From assembly GCF_014642405.1 (NCBI RefSeq), contig NZ_BMIN01000018.1, forward strand, positions 26,970 through 90,969: DNA of 64,000 nt. The letters are read 5' to 3'. The position numbers were made by a program, and so were the translations under genes. A model generated the notes under the pieces. The model did not search any database and was not told the origin of the DNA. It saw only the letters and a program-made list of their open reading frames with translations. Below are positions 1 through 8,415 of this stretch, in pieces; the stretch's first letter is position 1, and every line of letters begins with the position of its first letter. The DNA is from Pontibacillus salipaludis (GTDB lineage Bacteria; Bacillota; Bacilli; Bacillales; BH030062).

Positions 1-660
1 GAAAAAGGGAGCATTGATGCACCGCTTGCTTCAGTTCCGTCTCACGAGCATTTGATCGAGACGCTCCGTAAAACGGAGGACCCAACGACGCTTGTATTCA
101 TCGGACCGCTTACGGATCTAGCCCGCGCACTGACTAAAGCGCCGGATATTGAAGATAAGATCGAGAAGCTGATCTGGATGGGCGGGACGTTCCTTGAGGT
201 TGGAAACGTTGAAGAACCGGAGCACGACGGAACTGCGGAATGGAATGCTTTCTGGGATCCTGAAGCGGCGAAGCGTGTTTGGGACAGTTCGATCGTCATC
301 GACTTGGTCGCTCTCGAGAGCACGAACATGGTTCCGTTGACGCTCGACGTTCGTCAAAAATGGGCATCACAGCGCGAAGATCTGGGAATTGATTTTCTAG
401 GTCAGTGCTATGCGATGGTTCCACCGCTTGTCCATAATCAGACAAACTCGACTTACTTTTTGTGGGACGTGTTGACGACGACAACGGTCGGCAATGAAGG
501 GCTCGTGAAGAAAAAAACGGTAAAGAGCATCGTCCACGACTCTGGGGTGAGCCAGGGAAGAACGGAGTTGTCTGAGAACGGCCGTAATGTGAATCTCGTG
601 TATGAAGTGTCCCGTGATGCGTTCTTTGAATACGTGACAGAGTTATCAAGACAAGGATGA
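1..660 (+). CDS. Inosine/uridine-preferring nucleoside hydrolase (IunH family), 5' end outside window
   Basis: The reading frame is open to the left edge, so the gene starts upstream of the window; about 219 C-terminal residues are present. The stretch VFIGPLTDLARAL followed by WMGG is typical of the central part of ribonucleoside hydrolases, and the DPEAAKRVW segment matches the region where the family's Asp-Pro-Glu-Ala motif sits. Members split the N-glycosidic bond of nucleosides to give free base and ribose in purine/pyrimidine salvage. The calcium-binding Asp cluster of the N-terminus would lie outside the window. No gene follows in the same direction; a strong terminator is 105 bp downstream. 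Exact substrate preference cannot be read from this part. Confidence 0.85.
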   Translation, partial: EKGSIDAPLASVPSHEHLIETLRKTEDPTTLVFIGPLTDLARALTKAPDIEDKIEKLIWMGGTFLEVGNVEEPEHDGTAEWNAFWDPEAAKRVWDSSIVIDLVALESTNMVPLTLDVRQKWASQREDLGIDFLGQCYAMVPPLVHNQTNSTYFLWDVLTTTTVGNEGLVKKKTVKSIVHDSGVSQGRTELSENGRNVNLVYEVSRDAFFEYVTELSRQG

Positions 661-764
661 TTATTTTTATTAATAAGGGTATGGGCGACAGGATGTAATA
701 ACCGATCAACGCCTTGATAGATAAAGGGCTTTGAACAATTTTGCTACTATTAGAATAGGAATAG

Positions 765-808
765 AGGCTTCTCATTCGTTGAATTAACGTTTGAGAAGCC
801 TTTTTTAT
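765..808 (+). terminator. Rho-independent terminator after the nucleoside hydrolase
   Basis: A 10-bp perfect stem (AGGCTTCTCA / TGAGAAGCCT) with a 17-nt loop is followed by a run of six T. It lies downstream of the nucleoside hydrolase stop codon. Confidence 0.85.
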
Positions 809-870
809 ATTAATGAATCTCGATCATTCTCCTTCATCTTGTTTCGAAGCGGCGTTTCTATTGGAAATAG

Positions 871-1147
871 GAAGCGCCAGAACCGTCCCCGCGCTTCACG
901 AACAGGCGGAAATCTTAAGGCTTCTGTGACCTTTTGGAGGTATGGGTAGGTCAAAAGGTCATAGATCACGTGTTTATCTTACGTTTTGGTTCGTATAATC
1001 AAAGAAAACGTCACAGATGGGGCTTGTCTCTGACTGTTTGAGGACAAAACACTAGCAAAATGTCATCGATTGCTTTGATCACTTACCTTTTTAAGCTTTA
1101 AATCTAGCGAAATGTCAGAGAGGGACAATGTACCTGTCCCCATGGCC
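871..1147 (+). repeat. Structured dispersed repeat, copy 1 (REP/MITE-like)
   Basis: From about 917 to 1147 this matches positions 4786-5017 and 6725-6956 at high identity. It begins AAGGCTTCTGTGACC and ends GTACCTGTCCCCATGGCCC. Inside are a hairpin with arms GACCTTTTG/CAAAAGGTC (about 928-960), a second with arms ACGTTTT/AAAACGT, a direct repeat CTAGC(A/G)AAATGTCA, and an outer CTCTGAC/GTCAGAG pair. A 29-base upstream block ending GAACCGTCCCC-GCGCTTCAC (871-900) recurs at 6621-6650 only. No open frame of note is inside. With the terminator at 765-808 and the Zur box at 1212, it accounts for most of the gap between 661 and 1330. Confidence 0.85.
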
Positions 1148-1211
1148 CTGAGCTTCCATTTGGAATCGAAAGTAGCTGTTTACAAAGAAAGAGTATTCAT
1201 TTATACTTATT

Positions 1212-1232
1212 AAATCGTAACGATTACGTTTT
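1212..1232. promoter_or_regulatory. Zur box 1 (zinc-responsive operator)
   Basis: AAATCGTAACGATTACG is a near-perfect match to the Bacillus Zur operator (AAATCGTAATnATTACGATTT). It lies about 100 bp upstream of the COG0523 stub at 1331 and about 260 bp upstream of a second Zur box. The location suggests it once controlled the gene now reduced to the stub. Confidence 0.8.
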
Positions 1233-1330
1233 GTTTGGTTGGTGTTTATCAGCAACAAAGCTCTACATTGTCAGGCTTTTGGTAAATAGGTGAAACTAAG
1301 TGCCAAAAGGGAGTTTGTTGAGGTTGAAAA

Positions 1331-1417
1331 ATGACTACTAAGAAAGAGATCTCAGTTACGATTATAACGGTTTTTCTTAGTGCAGGTAACTTATGTCCAA
1401 GGAAGATAGTGAAGTAA
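1331..1417 (+). pseudogene. Remnant of a COG0523 (CobW/YciC-type) GTPase, N-terminal stub
   Basis: An ATG preceded by GAGG opens a 28-codon frame. Its residues 2-15 (TTKKEISVTIITVF) followed by LSAG resemble the start of COG0523 metal-chaperone GTPases, where VTIITGFLGAGKTT carries the Walker A loop. Here the loop is broken: the first Gly is Val, the next Gly is Ser, GKTT is lost, and the frame then ends. The Zur box just upstream and the intact COG0523 gene at 2992 support decay of a second zinc-regulated paralogue, with most of its body deleted. Chance similarity of a short peptide is possible. Confidence 0.55.
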
Positions 1418-1474
1418 AAACGAGACCAAGAGAAGTGAATTGATTTTTATTGGAAAAGGAATAGAATAACATTT

Positions 1475-1495
1475 AAATCGTAATGATTACTATTT
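1475..1495. promoter_or_regulatory. Zur box 2 upstream of rpsN
   Basis: AAATCGTAATGATTACTATTT matches the Zur operator with minor deviation in the last arm. It ends 17 bp before the rpsN start codon, so bound Zur would block transcription of the S14 / oxidoreductase / GTPase set when zinc is plentiful. Confidence 0.85.
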
Positions 1496-1512
1496 AAAAG
1501 GAGTTTTTTACT

Positions 1513-1782
1513 ATGGCAAAAAAATCTATGATTGCAAAACAACAAAAGAGGCAACAAATGGTGGAAAAGTATGCTGAAAAGCGTAGGGAATTAAAAGAGA
1601 AAGGGGACTACGAAGCACTAAGAAAGTTACCTAGAGATTCGTCCCCTACTCGTTCCAATAATCGTTGTGCGGTTACAGGAAGACCTAAAGCGTATATGAG
1701 AAAATTCGGCATGTCCCGTATAGCATTCAGAGAGTATGCTCATAAAGGTCAAATTCCTGGCGTGAAAAAAGCGAGTTGGTAA
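1513..1782 (+). CDS. rpsN: 30S ribosomal protein S14, zinc-independent (C-minus) paralogue
   Basis: The 89-residue product has the S14 signature ([21 protein letters not shown], then [19 protein letters not shown] at the C-terminus). It is longer than the 61-residue zinc-binding form and has no pair of CxxC motifs; only one Cys is present. In Bacillus this type replaces the zinc-containing S14 under zinc starvation, freeing zinc and keeping 30S assembly going. The start has AAGGAG ten bases upstream, and a Zur box is immediately in front. The next gene begins 28 bp downstream and is probably co-transcribed. Confidence 0.95.
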   Translation: MAKKSMIAKQQKRQQMVEKYAEKRRELKEKGDYEALRKLPRDSSPTRSNNRCAVTGRPKAYMRKFGMSRIAFREYAHKGQIPGVKKASW

Positions 1783-1810
1783 GGATCCTTTTAAGAGAAG
1801 GGGAATGCTA

Positions 1811-2995
1811 TTGTATAAATTAATTGTTATTGGTGGAGGAGTACAGGGGTCTACAATTGCCACCTGGCTCCTCCGCTTCAATAGGATAAAAGAAGAAGAT
1901 TTATTAGTCATTGACCCTTATGATGATCCAATGCATAACTGGATGACTACAACAAGAAAGATTGGGATGACTTACTTACGTTCGCCTTCTGTTCACCATT
2001 TAGACCCCGACCCATACAGCTTAAAAAAATATGCCAAAGAAAAAGATTATACGCAAGGATTTAGAGGGTACTACAATCGACCTCAACTACAAATGTTTAA
2101 TAACCATTGCAAGGATATATTTCAAACCGTTGGCCTGCAAAACTGCTGGAAACAAGGGTGGGTGAGAGCTCTCCGGTTTCATGATGAAAGGTGGCATGTG
2201 AAGCTTTCGTCCAATGAGTGGTATCAAGCAGAAAATGTTGTTGTAGCTATTGGGGTAAATCATCAACCTTTTATTCCAGAATGGGCGGAGAGTTTAAGGG
2301 AAGCTTTACCACAATCCATCACGCATGTCTTTCAAGAAAACGAGGAGAGTGCTGACATGGATTCAGGCGCTGCTGTTGTTGTAGGAGGATTATCAGCTGC
2401 TCACATGGCAGCGACATTGGCTCAAAAGGCTACCGAACCCGTTACACTGATAAAGCGTCATCCTTTTCGAATAGAAGATTTTGATAGTGATCCAGGCTGG
2501 ATGGGCCCTAAATATCTAGATCGTTATCATAAAGAATCCTCTTATCAAAAAAGAAGGCAATGGATCCAACAAGCTCGACATAGAGGATCTGTAACCAAAA
2601 GTATGTACACAACATTAAGATCCTTAGAGCAACAAAGCAAACTGACTATTGTTACGGATGAAGTGGAAGGAGCCCATCATGATGATGGGAACATCTTCCT
2701 CAAAATGAAAAATACAGAGCAAATCATAGCCAATCATCTATTCTTAGCTACGGGTGCGAAAGCTGGTTTGCCGGGTGAAAGTTGGTTGTCGGCGACAATC
2801 AAGGAGCATCATTTGCCTTGTGCCCCCTGTGGATTCCCCATCGTAGACCAACAATTAAAATGGAGTAAGGGATTATATGTATCAGGAGCTTTAGCAGAGT
2901 TAGAGGTTGGTCCTGTGTCTAGAAATATAGCTGGGGCTAGAAAAGCGGCTGAACGAATTTGCAAGGCTTTTCCTGTTTTGGAGGTGAGTAGATGA
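1811..2995 (+). CDS. FAD/NAD(P)-binding oxidoreductase in the Zur-controlled set
   Basis: The N-terminus [15 protein letters not shown] is a dinucleotide-binding Rossmann loop (GGGxxG), and a second nucleotide-binding segment [13 protein letters not shown] occurs near residue 195. The later [10 protein letters not shown] is the ATG motif of flavin monooxygenase-like and SidA/IucD-like proteins. The overall pattern is a two-dinucleotide-binding flavoprotein of about 395 residues. A TTG at 1811, seven bases after GAAGGGG, fits better than the ATG at 1805, which lies one base after it. The stop overlaps the next start by four bases (ATGA), so it is translationally coupled to the COG0523 GTPase. 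The substrate is unknown; a role in metallophore chemistry or redox repair during zinc limitation is inference only. Confidence 0.75.
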   Translation: MYKLIVIGGGVQGSTIATWLLRFNRIKEEDLLVIDPYDDPMHNWMTTTRKIGMTYLRSPSVHHLDPDPYSLKKYAKEKDYTQGFRGYYNRPQLQMFNNHCKDIFQTVGLQNCWKQGWVRALRFHDERWHVKLSSNEWYQAENVVVAIGVNHQPFIPEWAESLREALPQSITHVFQENEESADMDSGAAVVVGGLSAAHMAATLAQKATEPVTLIKRHPFRIEDFDSDPGWMGPKYLDRYHKESSYQKRRQWIQQARHRGSVTKSMYTTLRSLEQQSKLTIVTDEVEGAHHDDGNIFLKMKNTEQIIANHLFLATGAKAGLPGESWLSATIKEHHLPCAPCGFPIVDQQLKWSKGLYVSGALAELEVGPVSRNIAGARKAAERICKAFPVLEVSR

Positions 2996-4167
2996 ATAAT
3001 AAAATACCAGTAACTGTACTTAGTGGTTATTTAGGAGCTGGAAAAACAACGCTCTTAAATCATATACTGCATAATAAAGAAGATAAGAAGATTGCAGTCA
3101 TCGTTAATGACATGAGTGAGGTCAATATAGACGCAAGTTTGGTGAAACAGGGTGGATTCAGCAGAACAGAAGAAAACTTAGTGGAGATGCAAAACGGTTG
3201 TATTTGCTGTACATTACGAGAAGATTTAATAGAAGAAGTCAATAAACTAGCTGAATTAGATATCGATTATATTGTCATAGAATCTACCGGAGTTTCAGAG
3301 CCTATCCCCGTTGCACAAAGCTTCACCTATAAAGATGAAGCATTAGGGATCGATTTAGGAGAGAAATGCCGTCTAGATACCATGGTAACCGTAGTAGATG
3401 CTAATCGCTTCTGGAAAGACTACGAGTCTGGAGATCGTTTATTGGATCGCAAACAAGCTACAGATGAGGAAGATGATCGCGATGTAACAGATTTGTTAAT
3501 CGACCAAGTAGAGTTTGCGAATGTCCTTGTCGTAAACAAAACGGACTTAGTTCCAAAGAAAGAAGCAGAAGAGTTAAAAGCTATTCTATCGCAGCTGAAT
3601 CCCACTGCTTATATAGTTGAATCTCAATACGGAAATATTCATCTTTCCCATATATTAAATACACATCTCTTTGATTTTGAAAGCGCTAGTCAAGGTGCGG
3701 GTTGGATAAAAGAATTAAATGAGGAACACATACCAGAGAATGAAGAGTATGGCATTACATCATTTGTCTATCGCAGAAAGAGACCATTTCATCCGATTAG
3801 ATTTATGGAATTCTTGGAGAATTGGCCCAAGAAGATTACTCGCTCAAAAGGTTTCTTCTGGTTGGCGAGTAGAAATGATCACGTTGGGCTATTATCTCAA
3901 GCTGGCTCTTCGTTGTCGGTACAAGGCGCAGGGGAATGGGTGGCAACACTACCTGAACAAGAGCAAGAAGAACAGTTTCAAGATGATCCAAGTTTGTCTT
4001 CTAGATGGGATCCGGTTTATGGTGATCGCATGAACGAAATTGTTTTTATAGGTATTAAAGTAGATCGTGAGCAGCTAGAGGAACGATTGGATCATTGCTT
4101 GTTAACTACGGAAGAAATGGAAGAACGGTGGAGCGACTTTTCCGATCCCCTACCTAGTTTTTTCTAA
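2992..4167 (+). CDS. yciC: COG0523 GTPase, YciC/ZagA-type zinc metallochaperone
   Basis: This is a CobW/COG0523 G3E-family GTPase of 391 residues. Walker A is [10 protein letters not shown] at residues 11-20, the family's metal-binding CxCC motif is CICC at 70-73, ESTGVSEP follows at 97-104, and NKTD near residue 180 is the guanine-specificity motif. A CobW C-terminal domain follows. Zur-regulated members are thought to deliver zinc to enzymes such as folate cyclohydrolase during deficiency. Overlap with the upstream flavoprotein gene and the Zur box before rpsN place it in one zinc-starvation unit. The intact motifs contrast with the broken paralogue at 1331. Confidence 0.9.
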   Translation: MNNKIPVTVLSGYLGAGKTTLLNHILHNKEDKKIAVIVNDMSEVNIDASLVKQGGFSRTEENLVEMQNGCICCTLREDLIEEVNKLAELDIDYIVIESTGVSEPIPVAQSFTYKDEALGIDLGEKCRLDTMVTVVDANRFWKDYESGDRLLDRKQATDEEDDRDVTDLLIDQVEFANVLVVNKTDLVPKKEAEELKAILSQLNPTAYIVESQYGNIHLSHILNTHLFDFESASQGAGWIKELNEEHIPENEEYGITSFVYRRKRPFHPIRFMEFLENWPKKITRSKGFFWLASRNDHVGLLSQAGSSLSVQGAGEWVATLPEQEQEEQFQDDPSLSSRWDPVYGDRMNEIVFIGIKVDREQLEERLDHCLLTTEEMEERWSDFSDPLPSFF

Positions 4168-4327
4168 TGTTTATGGTATAACGTTTGGTCAAAAATGATG
4201 GTATTGAAACGTTCTTCTCTTAAAGCTAATACATTATCGGATAATGAGAAAAAATCTCTAATGTAGGGGTTTTCTTCATTTGAATTGTTAGTTATAGTAT
4301 CGACCACATAGTAAGTGGGGTGAAACC

Positions 4328-4681
4328 ATGAGTGATTATTTAGTTAAGCAACTGACCGATAAGATTGTACGTGCTTTACCCAAGGAAAAGAAAGACATCT
4401 ACAACTATGTGATGAGAATGGAAGATGACATTGAAAAAGAAGTTGCCACTTCAGCGGAGTTTCTGGATTATCTAAGAAGTGAAGCTCCTCATAAGCTGGC
4501 AGCGGAACATTTTGAACTCACACTTTCTGAACTTTTACAAATTATGAAAGACGTGGAGATCGATATTGACCAGCAATTAACTTCAATGATGAACGAAGTC
4601 AAATGGGTAGATTGCACGGATTTTTTCTATTCTGCATCAAAAAAGAATCAGAAAGTGTTTTACGTATCGTTACCAAAGTAA
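4328..4681 (+). CDS. Hypothetical 117-residue protein, acidic, helical
   Basis: I do not recognise the family. The start is supported by GGGGTGA upstream. The protein is charged and predicted helical for most of its length; the middle (residues 50-75, APHKLAAEHFELTLSELLQIM) has the spacing of a helix-turn-helix, so a DNA-binding role is possible but unproven. The C-terminal third carries one Cys and an aromatic-rich end. It is a single gene, followed at once by a 44-bp perfect palindrome that probably ends its transcript. Confidence 0.6.
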   Translation: MSDYLVKQLTDKIVRALPKEKKDIYNYVMRMEDDIEKEVATSAEFLDYLRSEAPHKLAAEHFELTLSELLQIMKDVEIDIDQQLTSMMNEVKWVDCTDFFYSASKKNQKVFYVSLPK

Positions 4682-4700
4682 TGATCTAGTGTCTTATTTT

Positions 4701-4744
4701 AAAAACCCTTACTTGATCAAACGTTTGATCAAGTAAGGGTTTTT
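4701..4744. terminator. 44-bp perfect palindrome with flanking A/T runs; also carries the TTGATCAAACGTTTGATCAA motif
   Basis: The left arm (AAAAACCCTTACTTGATCAAAC) is the exact reverse complement of the right arm, with no loop. The transcript ends in a T run on either strand, so it can act as a bidirectional terminator between the hypothetical gene and cotA. The central 20 bp recur at four other sites in the window (6651, 34933, 39509, 44610). Confidence 0.8.
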
Positions 4745-5017
4745 TGCGTGAAAGAGGTCCTTAACAAGGGAGGTCTATTCTGTTTAAGGCTTCTGTGACC
4801 TTTTGATGGTATGGGTAGCTTAAAAGGTCATAGATCACGTGCTTCTCTTACGTTTTGGTTTGTTTGATCAAAGAAAACGTCACAGAAGGGGGTTATCTGT
4901 GACTGTTGGAGACCAAAACACTAGCAAAATGTCATCGATTGCTTTGATCTCTTACCTTTTTAAGCTTTAAGTTTAGCGACATGTCAGAGAGGGACGATGT
5001 ACCTGTCCCCATGGCCC
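4745..5017 (+). repeat. Structured dispersed repeat, copy 2, overlapping the 3' end of cotA
   Basis: The core from about 4786 matches copies 1 and 3. Similarity to copy 3 extends left through the palindrome to 4713, giving about 305 bp at the same spacing (4713-5017 versus 6651-6956). The last 31 bp lie inside the laccase gene on the other strand and encode its final ten residues and stop codon. Internal hairpins are the same as in copy 1. Confidence 0.85.
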
Positions 5018-6528
5018 ACAATGTAATAAGGGCGCATCATTTCATAATCTTCATGTTCAAGGATATGGCAATGCCATACAAAAAGGCCTGGATAGGGGCC
5101 GAATGTCATGATGATCCGTGTGATCTCATGTGGGTTGGCGCGTACGGTGTCTTTCCAACCTCGCTCGTTTAAATCGGGAAGGGTGCGTGGGCCAGTAGGG
5201 ACGATTCTTCCGTCTTTTTTATAGATGTCAGCATCGAAAGGCTGGCGATCGACTATTTGAAATTGTACAAGGTGCAAATGGATCGGGTGAGTGGCGTTTG
5301 AAATATTGATGAGTGTCCATATTTCCGTGTTGCCTAGGGAGGGTATTTCTGAAACCGAATCTGCCCACACCCGATTATCTAACAAGTGGATCTCACGTCC
5401 ATATGGATCAGGCCTCATATTGAGGAGTAAGTTCCGATTTTTCTGGTAGGTCAGGAGCTTAGGAATAGCGGCTAAATGAGCTGGAATCGAACTTGTGTCC
5501 GGACATGTAAGAGGTTTGTTTACTCGAAATTCCATCACGGGCCCTTCTGGATTAGGGTCTCCAGGAGGGAAAGGTGGCTCGGGATTATTCTCCATAACAA
5601 TGGATTGTTGAAAGCCATTTGAGAAGTCGATGATTACATCTGCCCGCTCGGCAGGGGCAAGTAGGAGTTCAGGAACGAGAATGGGCTGTTCTAACAATCC
5701 TTGATCTGTACCTATTTGAATAAAGGAAAGCCCATTGGAAAGGGATAATCGATAGATTCGAGCATTCGATCCATTTAAGATGCGGAACCGATAGCGTCTA
5801 GGTTCAACATTCATAAATGGCCACACCTTACCGTTAACCAAAACGGTATCCCCTAAAAACTCTGGTACCACGGAAGGATTCACATTAGGCACAGGGGGAT
5901 TCGGTTGAGATGGGTAGTAAAGGCTGCCATCAGGGTTAAAAGAACGGTCTTGAATGAGTAATGGAAGATCATAAGGGGCTTTGGGAAGGTTGAGATAAGT
6001 TTCTGCTGGATCATGAATGATGTACATACCCGCGAGACCGGCGTATATATTCAGGCGGGTAATCCCCACGGCGTGATCATGATACCACAAAGTAGTGCCT
6101 TGTTGACGATTGGGATACGTGTATAGTTGGTGTGTGAAATAAGGGCCGACTTCTTGAAAGCCATTTGTAAACCAAGCTTCAGGATAACCGTCACTGGTGT
6201 CAGGTGTTATCCCTCCATGAAGATGGACGACGGTACGGACCTCAGGCACATCATTCCCTGCACCATGAACAGTGGTATCAATAGGAAGGAAATGTTTCTT
6301 GGGAAGTTCATTTTTCCATAATACATGGACCGTTTGATTTCTTTGCACATGGAAAGTAGGGCCTGGGTATTGGCCATTATATCCCCAAACCTTAGTCGGG
6401 GGGAGATCCCGGTGTAGCTTTTGATAGGTCTCTCTCATCGTTACTTCATAAAAGGGTGCTTGATGATAAGAACGAATAGGAAGAATCTCGTCTATTATCG
6501 GGAGTTCATCTACAAACTTTTCGAGCAT
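4984..6528 (-). CDS. cotA: CotA-like multicopper oxidase (spore coat laccase / bilirubin oxidase type)
   Basis: The 514-residue length is close to Bacillus CotA (513). Copper ligand motifs are all present: HLHGG at about 102-106, WYHDH at about 148-152, HPIHLH near 415, and HCHILEHEDYEMM from about 486. The ATG at 6528 gives MLEKFVDELPI, which resembles the CotA start, and has AGGAGAG six bases upstream; an earlier ATG at 6546 lacks this. CotA oxidises phenolics and bilirubin and helps make coat pigment. The natural C-terminus is replaced: after MRPYYIV the last ten residues (GHGDRYIVPL) and the stop come from a dispersed repeat. No signal peptide is evident, as for CotA. Confidence 0.92.
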   Translation of the reverse strand: MLEKFVDELPIIDEILPIRSYHQAPFYEVTMRETYQKLHRDLPPTKVWGYNGQYPGPTFHVQRNQTVHVLWKNELPKKHFLPIDTTVHGAGNDVPEVRTVVHLHGGITPDTSDGYPEAWFTNGFQEVGPYFTHQLYTYPNRQQGTTLWYHDHAVGITRLNIYAGLAGMYIIHDPAETYLNLPKAPYDLPLLIQDRSFNPDGSLYYPSQPNPPVPNVNPSVVPEFLGDTVLVNGKVWPFMNVEPRRYRFRILNGSNARIYRLSLSNGLSFIQIGTDQGLLEQPILVPELLLAPAERADVIIDFSNGFQQSIVMENNPEPPFPPGDPNPEGPVMEFRVNKPLTCPDTSSIPAHLAAIPKLLTYQKNRNLLLNMRPDPYGREIHLLDNRVWADSVSEIPSLGNTEIWTLINISNATHPIHLHLVQFQIVDRQPFDADIYKKDGRIVPTGPRTLPDLNERGWKDTVRANPHEITRIIMTFGPYPGLFVWHCHILEHEDYEMMRPYYIVGHGDRYIVPL

Positions 6529-6620
6529 TAGCATCTCTCCTAACATACATAACGTTCTTCTTCTAACGTATTAAGAGGAGAGGCGAATTAACCCACTAAA
6601 TTACATGTTTCATTTCTTTA

Positions 6621-6956
6621 AGAAGCACTAGAACCGTCCCCACGCTTCACTTGATCAAACGTTTGATCAAATAAGGGTTTTTTGCGTGAAAGAGGTTCTT
6701 AACAGGGGGGATCTATTCTGTTTAAGGCTTCTGTGACCTTTTGGAGGTGTGGAGAGGTCAAAAGGTCATAGATCACGTCTTTCTCTTACATTTTGGTCCG
6801 TATAATCAAAGAAAATGTCACAGATGGGGCTTGTCTCTGACTGTTTAAGGCCAAAACACTAGCAAAATGTCATCGATTGCTTTGATCACTTACCTTTTTA
6901 AGCTTTAAGTTTAGCGTAATGTCAGAGAGGGACGATGTACCTGTCCCCATGGCCCA
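6621..6956 (+). repeat. Structured dispersed repeat, copy 3
   Basis: The core from about 6725 to 6956 matches copies 1 and 2. It is preceded by the 20-bp palindrome (6651-6670) and, before that, a 30-base block (6621-6650) shared with copy 1. It thus combines the upstream features of both other copies. It occupies most of the 507-bp gap between cotA and the DegV gene, where I see no coding frame; the remaining 80 bp before the next gene hold its ribosome binding site and presumably its promoter. Confidence 0.85.
6651..6670. repeat. Palindrome TTGATCAAACGTTTGATCAA, copy 2 of 5
   Basis: An exact 20-bp palindrome upstream of cotA (divergent side) and within dispersed repeat copy 3. The right flank (ATAAGGGTTTTTTGCG) is that of the 4701 hairpin but the matching left arm is missing, so this copy is not a full terminator. 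Confidence 0.8.
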
Positions 6957-7035
6957 CGAATCCGGTTATCTCATGTATAATAAATACATAATGTAGGAAG
7001 AGTGAACCAGTACTATAATCCAAGGGGGACAAAGA

Positions 7036-7887
7036 ATGAGAAGGATCATCTTATCAACCGAAAGCGGTGCCGACTTGCCAAGGGATTTAGCTGAAACGTA
7101 CGATGTTCAAGTAGTGCCCATGCACATTATCATGGACGGCGAAGATTATTTAGACGGTGAGCTTCCGGTCCAGGATATTTATGACTACTACGAACGGACG
7201 AAGAAGATTCCCTCTACGACCTCCACCAATGCTCACGAGTACGAAGAGTTCTTCACCAATATAAGAGAGAAATTCCCGGATTGCATCATTGTACATATAG
7301 GATATACATCAAAAGCGTCTTCTTCTTTTCAAAACGCTGTTATTGCAGCGGAAGAATTTGAAGACATGTACCTCATTGATGCTCTGAACGTTACGGGAGG
7401 ATTAGCTGCGATTGTATTGTACGCCGCTAACGTATTAGAAGAAGAACCTGACATTGAACCGGAACAGTTAGTTGAAAAAATAGAAGCCGTTGTTCCTAAA
7501 TCAAGGCTTTCTTTCATACCAGGCAGTCTTGAGTTTCTAAAAGCGGGAGGACGAGTCAGCAATATGGCCTCTTTGATTGGAACACTCTTAAAAATAAAGC
7601 CATGCATAGAGTTGAAGGATGGAAAGCTTATGTCCACTAAAAAGTACCGTGGGAAAATGAGTGGAGCTACGGAAAAACTCTTTCATGATTACCTAAAAGA
7701 ATTCAACATCGATCGAAAGCAACTGTATTTTATCTACTCCATAGGGCTTGATGAAAAGATCAAGCAGCGGATGGAAGAGGTCGCCAAAGAGAACGGATTC
7801 GAAAATGTGAGATGGATTCAAGCGGGCGGTATGATTTCGACCCATTCTGGACCCGGGGGATTTGGGGTAGCGGGATTAGAGCAGTAG
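7036..7887 (+). CDS. DegV family fatty-acid-binding protein
   Basis: This 283-residue protein has the DegV (EDD-fold) signature: an N-terminal ILSTESGADLP strand-turn, VVPMHI at about 26-31, STTSTNAHEYEEFF with the conserved Ser/Thr lipid carboxylate contact, and the C-terminal GGMISTHSGPG that binds the head group. DegV/FakB proteins present fatty acids to a FakA-type kinase for entry into phospholipid synthesis. The ATG has GGGGGA about ten bases upstream. The gene stands alone between a dispersed repeat and a small membrane protein gene. Confidence 0.92.
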   Translation: MRRIILSTESGADLPRDLAETYDVQVVPMHIIMDGEDYLDGELPVQDIYDYYERTKKIPSTTSTNAHEYEEFFTNIREKFPDCIIVHIGYTSKASSSFQNAVIAAEEFEDMYLIDALNVTGGLAAIVLYAANVLEEEPDIEPEQLVEKIEAVVPKSRLSFIPGSLEFLKAGGRVSNMASLIGTLLKIKPCIELKDGKLMSTKKYRGKMSGATEKLFHDYLKEFNIDRKQLYFIYSIGLDEKIKQRMEEVAKENGFENVRWIQAGGMISTHSGPGGFGVAGLEQ

Positions 7888-7967
7888 TATAAGGCGGACT
7901 GCATGAACACGACGGTGTATATAACAAGAAGAGACGATCCTCTTTTTAAATGCTTGGGGGAGTTGTG

Positions 7968-8336
7968 ATGAAACTGGTCGTAGGTGTGACCCTTATTATG
8001 ATGAGTATGGTTCATATCATTTATGGTGAAAAAATGCAGGTGGATGAATTAAAGAAATTAAAGGCTAGCCCTCTATTAATTGGCTCTTTTAGGGTCATGT
8101 CCTTACAAGGTGGGATGATTCTATTTACAGTGGGTGTCGTGGAAGTTTTAACTTTTTACAGTCTAGTTGTCTTAACGGGGGTTGCAGCCTTTATACCATT
8201 AGGAATTCTTTGTTTGAATGTACTATCAGTTTTTATCGTTTCTTTCATTAAACACCAAGAATTAATCAGAGCTGTAATTCCTCAACTTCTCATTTTTTTG
8301 ATCATCATAACCCTTGAATTGCTGACTGTTATATAA
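7968..8336 (+). CDS. Small integral membrane protein, 122 residues, unknown
   Basis: Four hydrophobic segments cover nearly the whole protein (about residues 1-17, 40-60, 63-83 and 95-120), separated by a short charged loop (KMQVDELKKLKAS). The ATG at 7968 has GGGGGAG five bases upstream; an ATG at 7950 has none. I do not recognise a family. It sits 80 bp after the DegV gene on the same strand and is closed by a strong terminator, so co-transcription is possible. Confidence 0.65.
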   Translation: MKLVVGVTLIMMSMVHIIYGEKMQVDELKKLKASPLLIGSFRVMSLQGGMILFTVGVVEVLTFYSLVVLTGVAAFIPLGILCLNVLSVFIVSFIKHQELIRAVIPQLLIFLIIITLELLTVI

Positions 8337-8415
8337 CTTTCATAGTGGATTTAGATCAGTCGCTATCCTTATACATTCCCTAGCCAAAATGTGAAGCTGG
8401 GTCTGAAAAGATAAC

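Noticed and set aside
296..775. 159-codon minus-strand frame opposite the nucleoside hydrolase
   Set aside because: Antisense to a clear gene, runs through the terminator, composition not protein-like.
4201..4290. Possible weak hairpin AATGAGAAAA / TTTTCTTCATT after the COG0523 gene
   Set aside because: Arms have mismatches and a long loop; not convincing as a terminator, though one is expected here.
4981..5172. Plus-strand open frame across dispersed repeat copy 2 and the cotA 3' end
   Set aside because: Antisense to cotA, with the same bases repeated elsewhere without a frame; no ribosome binding site.
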